Source: CALZKI01 sp045124055 | Lineage (GTDB): Bacteria > Bacillota > Clostridia > Lachnospirales > Lachnospiraceae | NCBI GenBank assembly: GCA_045124055.1 | Contig: JBGVKZ010000051.1 | Span: forward strand, 124,001 to 188,000 | Direction of reading: 5' to 3' | DNA: 64,000 nucleotides | Shown here: one piece after another, positions 34,748 through 44,234 of the stretch | How positions within the stretch are numbered: position 1 is the first letter of the stretch | Layout: every line of letters starts with the position of its first letter | Position numbers and translations under genes: made by a program | The notes under the pieces: generated by a model | Database searches by the model: none | Told to the model about the DNA's origin: nothing | The model's input: only the letters and a program-made list of their open reading frames with translations

Positions 34748-35032
34748 ATGTTAAATATGAATCTTCAATTTTTTGCACATAAAAAAGGTGTTGGTTCTAC
34801 TAAAAACGGTAGAGATTCAGAATCTAAGAGATTAGGTGCGAAAAGAGCTGACGGACAATTCGTAAAAGCAGGAAATATTTTATACAGACAGCGTGGAACA
34901 AAAATTCATCCAGGCGTTAACGTAGGTATCGGTGGAGATGATACATTATTTGCATTAGTAGATGGTGTACTCAGATTCGAAAGAAAAGGAAGAGATAAAA
35001 AACAGGCTTCCGTTTATCCTGTAGAAAAATAA
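34748..35032 (+). CDS. rpmA: 50S ribosomal protein L27 with cleavable N-terminus
   Basis: The 94-residue precursor begins MLNMNLQFFAHKKGVGSTKN. The first nine residues form the Prp cleavage signal; cutting after Phe9 leaves the mature AHKKG start that reaches the peptidyl-transferase center. GAGGAGGTG lies before ATG 34748, and an upstream in-frame TTG (34730) lies within prp. Confidence 0.98.
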   Translation: MLNMNLQFFAHKKGVGSTKNGRDSESKRLGAKRADGQFVKAGNILYRQRGTKIHPGVNVGIGGDDTLFALVDGVLRFERKGRDKKQASVYPVEK

Positions 35033-35044
35033 TACGAATCTATT

Positions 35045-35080
35045 TAGGCTTCAAACGGCTCGTTTGAGGCCTATTTTTTT
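35045..35080 (+). terminator. intrinsic terminator of the rplU operon
   Basis: A 13-bp stem (TAGGCTTCAAACG / CGTTTGAGGCCTA, one T-G pair) with a GCT loop is followed by seven T residues (35074-35080). Confidence 0.95.
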
Positions 35081-35141
35081 CTTGTGAATTTGTAAATAAT
35101 ATATTATTGTAATATTTGATGATAAATAAAGGAGTAAGCAG

Positions 35142-36431
35142 ATGTTTGCGGATAGAGCTAAAATCTATATTAAAAGTGGAAAAGGTGGCGATGGTCACGT
35201 TTCTTTTAGACGAGAAAAATACGTTCCAAATGGTGGCCCAGACGGTGGAGATGGCGGACATGGCGGAGATGTTATATTTGAAGTAGATGAAGGATTGAAT
35301 ACCCTGACAGATTTTCGTCATATCCGAAAATATTGTGCTGAAAATGGTCAGGAAGGCGGCAAAAAGAACTGCCGTGGTAAAGACGGGCAGGACATTGTAA
35401 TTAAAGTACCGGAAGGAACAGTTATTAAGGAAGCAAATAGCGGGAAAGTAATTACAGATATGTCTGGAGAAAATAGACGTTATATAATTTTAACAGGTGG
35501 TAAAGGCGGAAATGGTAACCAGCATTACGCGACCAGTACAATGCAAGCTCCAAAATATGCACAGCCAGGACAACCTGCAAAAGAATTGGAACTTATGCTG
35601 GAATTAAAAGTCATTGCCGATGTAGGACTCGTAGGATTCCCAAATGTTGGTAAATCCACTTTTTTATCTAGAGTTACCAATGCAAGACCAAAGATTGCCA
35701 ACTATCATTTTACAACGCTAAATCCAAATCTTGGTGTTGTGGATTTAGAAGGTGCAAAGGGATTTGTTATTGCGGACATTCCAGGACTAATTGAAGGGGC
35801 TTCTGAAGGTGTTGGTTTAGGGCACGAATTTTTACGCCACATTGAAAGAACCAGAGTTATGATTCACATTGTAGATGCTGCTGGAAGCGAAGGCAGAGAT
35901 CCGATTGCCGATATTTATGCTATCAATAAGGAACTGGAAAATTATAACGAAGAAATTGCGAAACGTCCGCAGGTAATTGCGGCCAATAAAATTGATATGA
36001 TTTATGAGGGTGATGAAGACCCGGTGGAAAAAATCAGAAAAGAATTTGAGCCTAAAGGCATTAAAGTATATCCAATTTCTGCTATTTCTGGAGAAGGTGT
36101 CAGAACTTTATTGTATGATGTAAATAATATGCTGGAAAAATTGGAACAAAAGCCGATTGTGTTTGAACAGGAATTTTTCCCAGAATTTGAAATGGCATTG
36201 GGTGATGAACCATTTACAGTAACCTACGATGAAGAAGAAGATGAGTATGTAGTAGAAGGGCCAAGAATTGAGAAAATGCTTGGTTATACGAATTTGGAAT
36301 CAGAAAAAGGTTTTGTTTTCTTCCAAAAATTCTTAAAAGAAAACGAAATTTTGGATAAATTAGAAGAACTTGGTATTGAAGAAGGTTCCACAGTGCGTAT
36401 GTATGGACTTAAATTTGATTACTATAAATAA
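35142..36431 (+). CDS. obgE: Obg family GTPase
   Basis: The 429-residue protein has the N-terminal Obg domain with its glycine-rich strands (GGPDGGDGGHGGDV, GGKGGNGN) to about residue 158. The G domain follows with GFPNVGKST, DIPGLIEGA and NKID, and then a C-terminal OCT domain of about 70 residues (about 355-429). It is an essential GTPase in ribosome assembly and stress response. It sits directly after rplU-prp-rpmA, the usual place, but behind a terminator. Confidence 0.98.
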   Translation: MFADRAKIYIKSGKGGDGHVSFRREKYVPNGGPDGGDGGHGGDVIFEVDEGLNTLTDFRHIRKYCAENGQEGGKKNCRGKDGQDIVIKVPEGTVIKEANSGKVITDMSGENRRYIILTGGKGGNGNQHYATSTMQAPKYAQPGQPAKELELMLELKVIADVGLVGFPNVGKSTFLSRVTNARPKIANYHFTTLNPNLGVVDLEGAKGFVIADIPGLIEGASEGVGLGHEFLRHIERTRVMIHIVDAAGSEGRDPIADIYAINKELENYNEEIAKRPQVIAANKIDMIYEGDEDPVEKIRKEFEPKGIKVYPISAISGEGVRTLLYDVNNMLEKLEQKPIVFEQEFFPEFEMALGDEPFTVTYDEEEDEYVVEGPRIEKMLGYTNLESEKGFVFFQKFLKENEILDKLEELGIEEGSTVRMYGLKFDYYK

Positions 36432-36472
36432 CTTTGTATTTATAAGTGAAATTATGCATAAGGAGAAAGATG

Positions 36473-36763
36473 ATGACTAGCAAACAAAGAGCCTATTTAA
36501 AAAGCTTAGCAAGTACTTTAGAACCTGTTTTTCAGGTTGGAAAATCAAGTGTTACCCCTGAAATTACAGAAGCTATTGGGGAATGCTTTAATACAAGAGA
36601 ACTGATTAAAATTAATGTTTTAAAAAATTGCTTAGATGACCCAAGAGCGATTGCCGAAGTTATTGCGGAACGTACTCGTTCGCAGGTCGTTCATGTCATT
36701 GGTAAAAAAATTGTTTTATATAAAGAGAATAAAGATAATCCAAAGATTGTTTTACCGAAATAA
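36473..36763 (+). CDS. yhbY: YhbY family RNA-binding protein
   Basis: The 96-residue CRM-domain protein begins MTSKQRAYLKSLASTLEPVF and carries VGKSSVTPEI and a GKKIVLYK ending, all typical of YhbY. It binds pre-50S particles. AAGGAGAAAG favours ATG 36473 (or the adjacent ATG 36470); a longer frame from 36446 has no binding site. Confidence 0.93.
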   Translation: MTSKQRAYLKSLASTLEPVFQVGKSSVTPEITEAIGECFNTRELIKINVLKNCLDDPRAIAEVIAERTRSQVVHVIGKKIVLYKENKDNPKIVLPK

Positions 36764-36789
36764 AATAAGGGACAAAAGAGGACAAAATA

Positions 36790-37419
36790 ATGAGTGAGAA
36801 AAATAAAAAAGTAGGAATTATGGGTGGAACATTTAATCCCATACATTTAGGACATTTGATTTTAGCAGAAGCAGCCTATGAAGCTTATGACTTGGACGAA
36901 GTTTTGTTTGTACCAAGCGGACGTTCTTATATGAAGGAACAGTCTGAAATTCTAGATGCCAAGACAAGAGTATCTATGACCGGATTAGCGATTGAAGATA
37001 ATCCACATTTTGCTCTTTCTACGATTGAGATTGACAGAGATGGTAATTCCTATTCCTACGAAACTTTGGAAACACTTAGAAAACAAAATCCAAATACAGA
37101 ATATTATTTTATTGTAGGGGCTGATACTTTATTTGCTTTAGAAACATGGAAACACCCGGAAATTTTATTACCATCGTGTACGATTTTAGCGGCTGTTCGT
37201 GACAATGTTTCAATGGAAGAAATGCAAAAACAGGCAGACTACTTAGAAAAGAAATTTAGTGGCTCAATTAAGCTTTTGCCAACATCTAACATAGAAATTT
37301 CTGCAACAGATATAAGAAAAAAATTATCCGAAGATAGAGACGTCAGATATTTAGTACCTGATTCTGTACTACATTTTATTCATAAAAATGGATTGTATAA
37401 AAACAAAGAAAATAAGTAG
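36790..37419 (+). CDS. nadD: nicotinate-nucleotide adenylyltransferase
   Basis: The 209-residue enzyme has GGTFNPIHLGHLILAEAAY with the nucleotidyltransferase HxGH motif, the FIVGADTLFALETW segment, and the C-terminal ISATDIRKKL. It adenylates nicotinate mononucleotide in NAD synthesis. The nadD-yqeK-rsfS order is conserved in Firmicutes. Confidence 0.96.
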   Translation: MSEKNKKVGIMGGTFNPIHLGHLILAEAAYEAYDLDEVLFVPSGRSYMKEQSEILDAKTRVSMTGLAIEDNPHFALSTIEIDRDGNSYSYETLETLRKQNPNTEYYFIVGADTLFALETWKHPEILLPSCTILAAVRDNVSMEEMQKQADYLEKKFSGSIKLLPTSNIEISATDIRKKLSEDRDVRYLVPDSVLHFIHKNGLYKNKENK

Positions 37420-37427
37420 GATAAATA

Positions 37428-38024
37428 ATGATGCGTGACAGTGAGATTTATAAATTACAAAATAAGATAAAAAAAGCATTAGAGCCAAAACGGTATGAGC
37501 ATACTCTTGGCGTAGCATACGTGGCAGCGAGTCTTGCATTTGTCTATGGCGTAGATAGTGAAAAAGCGTTTTTGGCAGGACTTTTACATGACTGTGCGAA
37601 ATGCTTATCTCACCAAAAAAGAATTTCTATTTGCGATAAGAATCATTTAGAAATCACTTCGGTTGAAAAGGCTAATCCAGTTTTGCTGCATGCGAAAGTT
37701 GGAGCTTTTTTGGCAAAGGACAAATATGATATAGAAGACGTAGAAATACAAAATGCCATCTTATATCATACCACCGGTAAGCCGAATATGAATCTTTTAG
37801 AAAAAATCATATATGTGGCAGATTACATAGAGCCACACAGAAAAAAATTACCAAGGCTAGAATCGATTAGAAAAATAGCTTTTTCAGATTTGGATATGGC
37901 AATTTATATGATTTTGGAAAATTCATTATCTTATTTGGAAAAAGGTAACTCTAAAATAGATATGAAAACAAAAGAAACTTATGATTATTATAGAGAAATA
38001 ATGGAAAAGCGAGGAGTTTTATGA
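37428..38024 (+). CDS. yqeK: YqeK-type HD hydrolase (symmetrical Ap4A hydrolase)
   Basis: The 198-residue HD-domain protein has the first His in YEHTLGVAYVA and the HD pair in GLLHDCAKCL near residue 60, plus later metal-site segments VLLHAKVGAF and VADYIEPHRK. YqeK proteins hydrolyse diadenosine tetraphosphate. The stop overlaps the rsfS start (ATGA). Confidence 0.93.
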   Translation: MMRDSEIYKLQNKIKKALEPKRYEHTLGVAYVAASLAFVYGVDSEKAFLAGLLHDCAKCLSHQKRISICDKNHLEITSVEKANPVLLHAKVGAFLAKDKYDIEDVEIQNAILYHTTGKPNMNLLEKIIYVADYIEPHRKKLPRLESIRKIAFSDLDMAIYMILENSLSYLEKGNSKIDMKTKETYDYYREIMEKRGVL

Positions 38025-38368
38025 CATCAAAAGAATTAGCAAAAATTGCTGTACAGGCTTTAGAAGACAAAAAGGGGGAAGATATCAAAATTATTGATAT
38101 TTCAGAAGTATCTGTATTGGCAGATTATTTTATTATTGCCGGTGGTAGTAATAGGAGTCAAATACAGGCAATGGCAGATAATGTAGATGAGATGCTTGGA
38201 AAAAATGGTGGAACTTTAAAACAAATCGAAGGATATGATGCTGGAAATTGGGTTTTACTTGATTTTCAAGATGTAATTGTTCATATTTTTGATAAAGAAA
38301 ACCGTTTGTTCTATGATTTGGAACGAATCTGGAGCGATGGAAAACACATAGAATTAGAAGACTTATAA
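38021..38368 (+). CDS. rsfS: ribosome silencing factor RsfS
   Basis: The 115-residue protein matches RsfS (Iojap): LADYFIIAGGSNRSQIQA, the EGYDAGNWVLLDFQDVIVHI core, and an ending FYDLERIWSDGK. It binds L14 and blocks subunit joining when nutrients are short. It overlaps yqeK by 4 bp and is followed by a terminator. Confidence 0.97.
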   Translation: MTSKELAKIAVQALEDKKGEDIKIIDISEVSVLADYFIIAGGSNRSQIQAMADNVDEMLGKNGGTLKQIEGYDAGNWVLLDFQDVIVHIFDKENRLFYDLERIWSDGKHIELEDL

Positions 38369-38381
38369 TTAAAATGAAAAG

Positions 38382-38421
38382 TGCCGTACTTCCGACAAAA
38401 ATCGAGAGTACGGCATTTTTT
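38382..38421 (+). terminator. intrinsic terminator after rsfS
   Basis: TGCCGTACT (38382-38390) pairs with AGTACGGCA (38407-38415) and is followed by six T residues. A-rich sequence upstream could let it also serve the convergent DUF378 gene. Confidence 0.9.
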
Positions 38422-38441
38422 CATAGGAAATTCCTATCAGG

Positions 38442-38663
38442 TTAAACATCGCTTGAACTATTTCCACCACAGTCTGAATAAAACGTAATAAGATAAAGTC
38501 CGCAAATGGCTACGATAATATAAATGATTCTGGATAACCAGGACATATCTCCAAACAAGAAGGCTACAAGGTTAAAACCGAATAAACCAACTAAACCCCA
38601 GTTAATAGCACCAACAATGGTGAGTGTTAAGGCGATTCCATCTAAAATTTTACTTCTATGCAT
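38442..38663 (-). CDS. DUF378 domain-containing membrane protein
   Basis: The 73-residue protein has two hydrophobic helices (about 9-36 and 44-62) and the family motif AINWGLVGLFGFNLV. The function of DUF378 is unknown. GGAGGTGC lies before ATG 38663. It is divergent from livJ and convergent with rsfS. Confidence 0.88.
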   Translation of the reverse strand: MHRSKILDGIALTLTIVGAINWGLVGLFGFNLVAFLFGDMSWLSRIIYIIVAICGLYLITFYSDCGGNSSSDV

Positions 38664-38719
38664 ATTTTAGCACCTCCACTAATCATTATTCCAAAAAGAA
38701 GAAAAAATATACAAAAATG

Positions 38720-38748
38720 TTGACAATATTTTGAACATAAACTACAAT
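38720..38748 (+). promoter_or_regulatory. promoter of livJ
   Basis: TTGACA (38720-38725) and TACAAT (38743-38748) are spaced by 17 bp, about 55 bp before the livJ ATG and its AGGAGG site. Confidence 0.85.
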
Positions 38749-38802
38749 AACAAGATGATAAAAATATAATTTATCATTTACTTTTTTAGGAGGAAAGAAG
38801 TT

Positions 38803-39960
38803 ATGAAAAAAATCAACAAAATTTTAAGTGCTGCTTTAGTTGTAGTAATGATGATGGCAACTTTAGTAGCTTGCGGCAACGATACATCTTCAAGTAATGT
38901 ATTCAAAATTGGTGGTATCGGACCTACAACAGGTGATGCAGCTACATACGGCAATGCTGTAAAAAATGGTATGCAGATTGCTGTTGATGAAATCAACGCA
39001 AATGGCGGTATCAACGGTTATCAAATCGAATTCAAATTTGAAGACGACGAAAATGATGCTGAAAAAAGTGTTAATGCATACAACGTATTAAAAGACTGGG
39101 GTATGCAGATGTTAATTGGTTCTACAACATCAGGTTGTACAGTAGCAGTAGCTGCTGAAACAGCAAATGACAATATGTTCCAGTTAACACCATCTGGTTC
39201 TTCAACAGATTGTACAATTAACGACAACGTATTCCGTGTATGTTTCTCAGATCCAGATCAGGGTAAAGCTTCTGCAAATTATATTTCAAATAATAACCTT
39301 GCAACCAAAATTGCAGTTATTTATGATAGCTCAAGTGTATACTCATCAGGTATTTATGCTTCTTTTGCACAGCAGGCTATGGAAAATGGCTTAGAAGTTA
39401 CTGCTTCAGCATTTACAAGTGATAACAAAACAGATTTTTCTGTTCAGTTACAGTCTGCTAAAGAAAATGGTGCAGAATTAGTATTCTTACCAATCTACTA
39501 CCAGGAAGCTTCTGCAATTCTTTCACAGGCTGATACAATGGGATTTGACCCATTATGGTTTGGTTGTGATGGTCTTGATGGTCTTTTAACAGGTGTAGAA
39601 AACTGGGATACACAGTTAGCAGAAGGCGTTATGTTATTAACTCCATTTGCAGCAGATGCAACAGATACATTAACACAGAACTTTGTTAACAAATATGTAG
39701 ACGCATATGGTGAAACACCTAACCAGTTTGCAGCAGATGCTTATGATGCCGTTTATGCTCTTAAAGCAGCAGCAGAAGCAGGAAATGTTACACCAGATAT
39801 GTCAATTTCTGATATTTGTGAAACATTAAAAACATCTATGACAACTATTTCAATCGATGGATTAACAGGTGCAGATATGTCTTGGACAGCAAGTGGTGAA
39901 CCAAACAAAGAACCAAAAGCTGTTGAAATCGTAAATGGCTCTTATTCTTTAAAAGAATAA
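38803..39960 (+). CDS. livJ: branched-chain amino acid ABC transporter substrate-binding lipoprotein
   Basis: The 385-residue lipoprotein has a basic signal peptide and a lipobox LVAC with Cys24. The mature part is a periplasmic-binding-protein type I fold: KIGGIGPTTGDAATYGNAVK, VDEINANGGINGY, and the ligand-site IGSTTSGCTVAVA. It would capture leucine, isoleucine or valine, or related ligands, on the outer face of the membrane for the LivHMGF permease. It is separated from livH by a terminator, so its message may be more abundant than the rest. Confidence 0.93.
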   Translation: MKKINKILSAALVVVMMMATLVACGNDTSSSNVFKIGGIGPTTGDAATYGNAVKNGMQIAVDEINANGGINGYQIEFKFEDDENDAEKSVNAYNVLKDWGMQMLIGSTTSGCTVAVAAETANDNMFQLTPSGSSTDCTINDNVFRVCFSDPDQGKASANYISNNNLATKIAVIYDSSSVYSSGIYASFAQQAMENGLEVTASAFTSDNKTDFSVQLQSAKENGAELVFLPIYYQEASAILSQADTMGFDPLWFGCDGLDGLLTGVENWDTQLAEGVMLLTPFAADATDTLTQNFVNKYVDAYGETPNQFAADAYDAVYALKAAAEAGNVTPDMSISDICETLKTSMTTISIDGLTGADMSWTASGEPNKEPKAVEIVNGSYSLKE

Positions 39961-39981
39961 TTTGAAATTACTGAAAAGTTT

Positions 39982-40012
39982 GGGAACTATCCTAAAGATA
40001 GTTCCCCTTTTT
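39982..40012 (+). terminator. intrinsic terminator between livJ and livH
   Basis: A perfect 10-bp stem, GGGAACTATC / GATAGTTCCC, with a CTAAA loop is followed by CTTTTTA. Confidence 0.9.
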
Positions 40013-40052
40013 ATTTTCTTGTAACTATCAATAATTATAAAAAATACTTTCC

Positions 40053-40081
40053 TTGCGTAAAGTGACTTGTAATGATATAAT
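40053..40081 (+). promoter_or_regulatory. promoter of livHMGF
   Basis: TTGCGT (40053-40058) and a consensus TATAAT (40076-40081) are spaced by 17 bp, and a TG one base before the -10 makes it an extended promoter. Confidence 0.8.
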
Positions 40082-40116
40082 TTCCTAGAGTTCATCAAAA
40101 AATAAGAGGTGTAATT

Positions 40117-41001
40117 ATGAATTTTTTAACAAATCTGATTAACGGAATCAGTTTAGGAAGTGTATATGCTATTATCGCATTGGGCTATACTATGGTTTAT
40201 GGTATTGCAAAAATGCTGAATTTTGCCCATGGCGATGTTATTATGGTTGGTGCGTATGTAGCATTCACGGTAATTAGTACGATGCATTTGCCAATCTGGG
40301 CAGGTGTATTATTATCAATTTTGGTTTGCACAGTTTTAGGTATGGCAATCGAAAAAATTGCATATAAACCACTTAGAAATGCTGGTTCACCTTTAGCAGT
40401 ATTGATTACAGCCATTGGTGTAAGCTATTTCTTACAAAATCTTGCATTATTGATTTTCGGTTCTAATACGAAATCATTTTCTTCAGTTGTAAATGTTGAA
40501 AATTTAGTTTTGTTTAATGGCGAACTTGTTATTACCGGTGAAACTATCATAACTATTATCGCCTGTATCATCATAATGATTTGTCTTACTTTATTTATTA
40601 ATAAGACAAAATCCGGTCAGGCTATGTTGGCTGTATCCGAAGATAAAGGTGCTGCACAACTTATGGGTATTAATGTAAATAAGACGATTGCATTAACATT
40701 TGCCATTGGTTCAGGACTTGCAGCAGTAGCAGGTGTATTATTGTGTTCTACATATCCATCTTTATCACCATACACAGGTTCTATGCCGGGTATTAAGGCT
40801 TTCGTTGCTGCCGTATTTGGTGGTATTGGCTCAATTCCTGGAGCATTAGTAGGTGGTATTTTATTAGGGATTATTGAAATATTAAGTAAATACTATATTT
40901 CTTCACAATTATCCGATGCAATCGTATTTGGAATGCTTATTATCGTATTATTATTAAAACCAACCGGAATCTTTGGCAAGAAGATTCAGGAGAAAGTATA
41001 G
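40117..41001 (+). CDS. livH: branched-chain amino acid ABC transporter permease
   Basis: The 294-residue permease is strongly hydrophobic with about eight membrane segments and the family blocks GISLGSVYAIIALGYTMVYG, LNFAHGD and FGGIGSIPGALVGG. It pairs with LivM. The first gene after the internal promoter; it follows AAGAGGTG. Confidence 0.94.
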   Translation: MNFLTNLINGISLGSVYAIIALGYTMVYGIAKMLNFAHGDVIMVGAYVAFTVISTMHLPIWAGVLLSILVCTVLGMAIEKIAYKPLRNAGSPLAVLITAIGVSYFLQNLALLIFGSNTKSFSSVVNVENLVLFNGELVITGETIITIIACIIIMICLTLFINKTKSGQAMLAVSEDKGAAQLMGINVNKTIALTFAIGSGLAAVAGVLLCSTYPSLSPYTGSMPGIKAFVAAVFGGIGSIPGALVGGILLGIIEILSKYYISSQLSDAIVFGMLIIVLLLKPTGIFGKKIQEKV

Positions 41002-41009
41002 GTGGCAGT

Positions 41010-42101
41010 ATGAAGAATATGAAAATGATGTTTCAAAATATGAAAAAAACAACAAGAAGTAATTTTATTACATATTCTATTGTTATTGTTGCTTATATTG
41101 TAATGACATTACTTAGTAGTATGGGAGCATTAAGTAGCTTAATGGAAGGCTTACTTGTTCCACTTTGTACCTATGCTATTATGGCAATTTCCTTAAACTT
41201 AACTGTCGGTATTTTAGGAGAATTAAGTTTAGGTCATGCAGGCTTTATGTGTATAGGTGCCTTTGCCAGTGCATTTTTTACACAGTGCACAAAAGATGTA
41301 ATCACTTGGACTCCAATTCGATTTTTACTTGCGATTCTGATTGGTGCTTTAGTGACAGCTTTATTTGGATTTTTAGTAGGTATTCCTGTACTTCGATTAA
41401 AAGGTGACTATCTTGCAATCGTTACTTTGGCATTTGGCGAAATTATTAAAAACGTTATCAATGCTCTTTACATCGGCAAGGATAGTAACGGATTCCATTT
41501 TTCTATGGAAAGCTTCATGGACTTAGGAATGGAAACTGATGGTGTTATGATTGTGAACGGACCACAGGGTATTACAGGTACATCAAAAGATTCTAGTTTT
41601 ACTATCGGTATTATCTTAGTGCTGATAACTTTATTTATTGTATTAAATCTTGTAAATTCCAGAAGTGGTAGAGCGATTATGTCTATAAGAGATAACTCTA
41701 TTGCGGCAGAATCTGTTGGTATCAATTTAACAAAATATAAATTGATGGCATTTACCATTTCTGCATCTTTAGCAGGTGTTGCAGGTGTTTTATATGCTCA
41801 TAACTTAAATACGTTAGTTGCATCGCCGAAAAATTTTGGATACAATATGTCAATTATGATATTGGTATATGTTGTATTAGGTGGTATTGGTAATATGCGT
41901 GGTTCTATGATTGCAGCTGTATTATTAACGTTATTACCTGAATTATTAAGAGGCTTAGCAGACTATCGTATGCTTATTTATGCAGTGGTATTAATTGTTG
42001 TTATGATTTTTAACTGGAATCCAAAATGTAGAGAATTTAGAAAAAAATTCTCTCTCAGAAACATCTTTCAAAAAAAAGTAAAAGAAAAGGAGGCAAACTA
42101 A
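41010..42101 (+). CDS. livM: branched-chain amino acid ABC transporter permease
   Basis: The 363-residue permease has a basic N-terminal tail (KNMKMMFQNMKKTTRS), then about nine to ten membrane segments. Typical blocks are LTVGILGELSLGHAGFM, LRLKGDYLAIVTLAFGE and GGIGNMRGSMIAAVLL. The C-terminus is again basic. It starts 8 bp after livH and abuts livG. Confidence 0.94.
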   Translation: MKNMKMMFQNMKKTTRSNFITYSIVIVAYIVMTLLSSMGALSSLMEGLLVPLCTYAIMAISLNLTVGILGELSLGHAGFMCIGAFASAFFTQCTKDVITWTPIRFLLAILIGALVTALFGFLVGIPVLRLKGDYLAIVTLAFGEIIKNVINALYIGKDSNGFHFSMESFMDLGMETDGVMIVNGPQGITGTSKDSSFTIGIILVLITLFIVLNLVNSRSGRAIMSIRDNSIAAESVGINLTKYKLMAFTISASLAGVAGVLYAHNLNTLVASPKNFGYNMSIMILVYVVLGGIGNMRGSMIAAVLLTLLPELLRGLADYRMLIYAVVLIVVMIFNWNPKCREFRKKFSLRNIFQKKVKEKEAN

Positions 42102-42102
42102 T

Positions 42103-42861
42103 ATGGCATTACTTGAAGTGACAAACTTAGGAATCTCTTTTGGTGGTCTCCGTGCTGTTGATTCTTTAAATTTATCGATTGAAAAAGGTCAGTTATATGG
42201 TTTAATTGGTCCAAATGGTGCAGGTAAAACAACAGCTTTCAACTTACTTACAGGTGTTTATAAACCAACTGAAGGTATTATTAAACTTGATGGAAAAAAT
42301 ATTACTGGAAAAAGCACTATTGAAATCAATAAAGCCGGTATTGCAAGAACGTTCCAAAATATCCGATTATTTAAAGAATTATCGGTATTAGACAATGTAA
42401 AAGTTGGACTTCATAACCAATATCATTATAATACTTTGGCAGGGATTTTACGTTTACCTTCATATCGCAAAGTTGAAAAACAAATGAATGAAAAAGCCTT
42501 AGAATTGTTAAAAGTATTTGATTTAGATGGTGAGGTAGATACTTTAGCTTCTAATTTGCCTTATGGTAAACAGAGAAAACTAGAAATTGCCAGAGCCCTT
42601 GCTACGAATCCTAAATTATTATTATTAGATGAGCCTGCGGCTGGTATGAATCCAAATGAAACCCTTGAATTAATGAAAACAATTAAATTTGTAAGAGACA
42701 AATTTGATATGACTATTTTATTAATCGAGCATGATATGAAATTAGTTTCCGGAATCTGTGAAGAATTAACCGTATTAAACTTTGGTAGAGTTTTAGCTCA
42801 GGGTGAAACTTGCGAAGTGTTAAATGACCCACAGGTAATTACGGCATATTTAGGCGAGTAG
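42103..42861 (+). CDS. livG: branched-chain amino acid ABC transporter ATP-binding protein
   Basis: The 252-residue ATPase has Walker A GPNGAGKTT, the Q-loop in RTFQNIRLF, the signature-like LPYGKQRKLEIARAL and Walker B LLLLDEPAAGMN, followed by LLIEHDM. The signature has YGKQR where a consensus SGGQ is common, a known variant in LivG. It energises import with LivF. Confidence 0.95.
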   Translation: MALLEVTNLGISFGGLRAVDSLNLSIEKGQLYGLIGPNGAGKTTAFNLLTGVYKPTEGIIKLDGKNITGKSTIEINKAGIARTFQNIRLFKELSVLDNVKVGLHNQYHYNTLAGILRLPSYRKVEKQMNEKALELLKVFDLDGEVDTLASNLPYGKQRKLEIARALATNPKLLLLDEPAAGMNPNETLELMKTIKFVRDKFDMTILLIEHDMKLVSGICEELTVLNFGRVLAQGETCEVLNDPQVITAYLGE

Positions 42862-42873
42862 GAGGAAACGAAA

Positions 42874-43584
42874 ATGGCAATGTTAGAAATCAAAGATTTA
42901 GAAGTATACTATGGCGTTATTCAAGCGATAAAAGGTGTCTCCTTTGAAGTAAATAAAGGCGAAGTTATTGCATTGATTGGTGCTAATGGTGCTGGTAAAA
43001 CAACAATTTTGCATACCATTTCAGGTCTTATTAGTCCAAAAAGCGGTTCAATTATGTTTGAAGGTACTGATATTTCCAAAATTCCAGCTCATAAAATTGT
43101 TTCTATGGGTATGGCACATGTGCCGGAGGGAAGACGTGTTTTCACAGAAATGACCGTATATCAGAATTTGAAAATGGGTGCATATACAAGAAAAAGCAAA
43201 ACAGAATTTGATGAAACCTTAAAAATGGTTTACGAACGTTTCCCAAGACTTGAAGAACGTAAAAATCAGATTGCAGGTACATTAAGTGGTGGTGAACAGC
43301 AGATGCTTGCTATGGGTAGAGCATTAATGAGTCATCCAAGCATTATCTTAATGGACGAACCATCTATGGGCCTTTCACCAATTTTTGTAAATGAAATTTT
43401 CGATATCATTAAATCAGTTAGTGAATCTGGAACAACTGTTTTGCTTGTAGAACAAAATGCCAAGAAAGCATTGGCTATTGCAGACAGAGCATATGTTCTT
43501 GAAACAGGTAATATTGTCCGAGAAGGTAAAGCAAGCGAATTAATGAATGATGATTCCATTAAAAAGGCTTATTTGGGCGAATAG
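42874..43584 (+). CDS. livF: branched-chain amino acid ABC transporter ATP-binding protein
   Basis: The 236-residue ATPase shows Walker A GANGAGKTT, MAHVPEGRRVFTEMTV, the signature LSGGEQQMLAMGRAL, and Walker B ILMDEPSMGLSP. It is the second nucleotide-binding subunit of the permease. AGGAGG precedes both this and the next gene; gaps are 12 bp. Confidence 0.95.
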   Translation: MAMLEIKDLEVYYGVIQAIKGVSFEVNKGEVIALIGANGAGKTTILHTISGLISPKSGSIMFEGTDISKIPAHKIVSMGMAHVPEGRRVFTEMTVYQNLKMGAYTRKSKTEFDETLKMVYERFPRLEERKNQIAGTLSGGEQQMLAMGRALMSHPSIILMDEPSMGLSPIFVNEIFDIIKSVSESGTTVLLVEQNAKKALAIADRAYVLETGNIVREGKASELMNDDSIKKAYLGE

Positions 43585-43596
43585 GAGGTATTTTCG

Positions 43597-44223
43597 ATGG
43601 AAAAGTATGTTATTACAATAGCAAGACAATATGGTAGTGGCGGACGAACAATCGGTGAAATGTTGGCAGAAAAGCTAGGCATTCACTTTTACGATAAGGA
43701 ATTAATGAAACTTGCCTCAGAGGAAAGTGGTATTAATGAAAGATTATTTAATACTGCTGATGAAAAAGTGAAACAATCTGTTTTTTCTAAAATGTTTAAA
43801 ACAGAAAAGGCTTATAAAGGAGATGTAATTTCTCCAAAATCTGACGAATTTGTTTCTGATGATAACTTATTTAATTATCAGGCAAAAATTGTAAAAGATT
43901 TAGCAGAAAGAGAAAATTGTGTTATTGTAGGTAGATGTGCAGATTATGTTCTAAAAGACTACGACCACGTACTGAGTGTTTTTATCCATGGTCCTAAAGA
44001 ATTCTGTATGCAGGAAGCTGCAAAAAAAATTAATTTAACAGGTAAAGAGTTAGAAAGATTTATTGCAAAAACAGATAAAGAAAGAGCGGACTATTATAAA
44101 TATTACACAGGTAGAGAATGGACAGACGCACGAAACTATGATTTATGTTTAGACAGTAGTAAATTAGGTTTTGAACGTTGTGTAGAAGAAATTATTGCAT
44201 ATATGAATGTAAGATTTAAATAA
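43597..44223 (+). CDS. cytidylate kinase-like family protein
   Basis: The 208-residue protein has a P-loop-like start ITIARQYGSGGRTIGEMLAE and the family block NCVIVGRCADYVL, followed by KTDKERADYYKYYTGREW. The family is named for resemblance to cytidylate kinase, but its substrate is unknown. It is the last gene of the liv transcript. A second copy, similar over the same blocks, lies at 49,616-50,242. Confidence 0.88.
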   Translation: MEKYVITIARQYGSGGRTIGEMLAEKLGIHFYDKELMKLASEESGINERLFNTADEKVKQSVFSKMFKTEKAYKGDVISPKSDEFVSDDNLFNYQAKIVKDLAERENCVIVGRCADYVLKDYDHVLSVFIHGPKEFCMQEAAKKINLTGKELERFIAKTDKERADYYKYYTGREWTDARNYDLCLDSSKLGFERCVEEIIAYMNVRFK

Positions 44224-44234
44224 CAAAAAGTATA

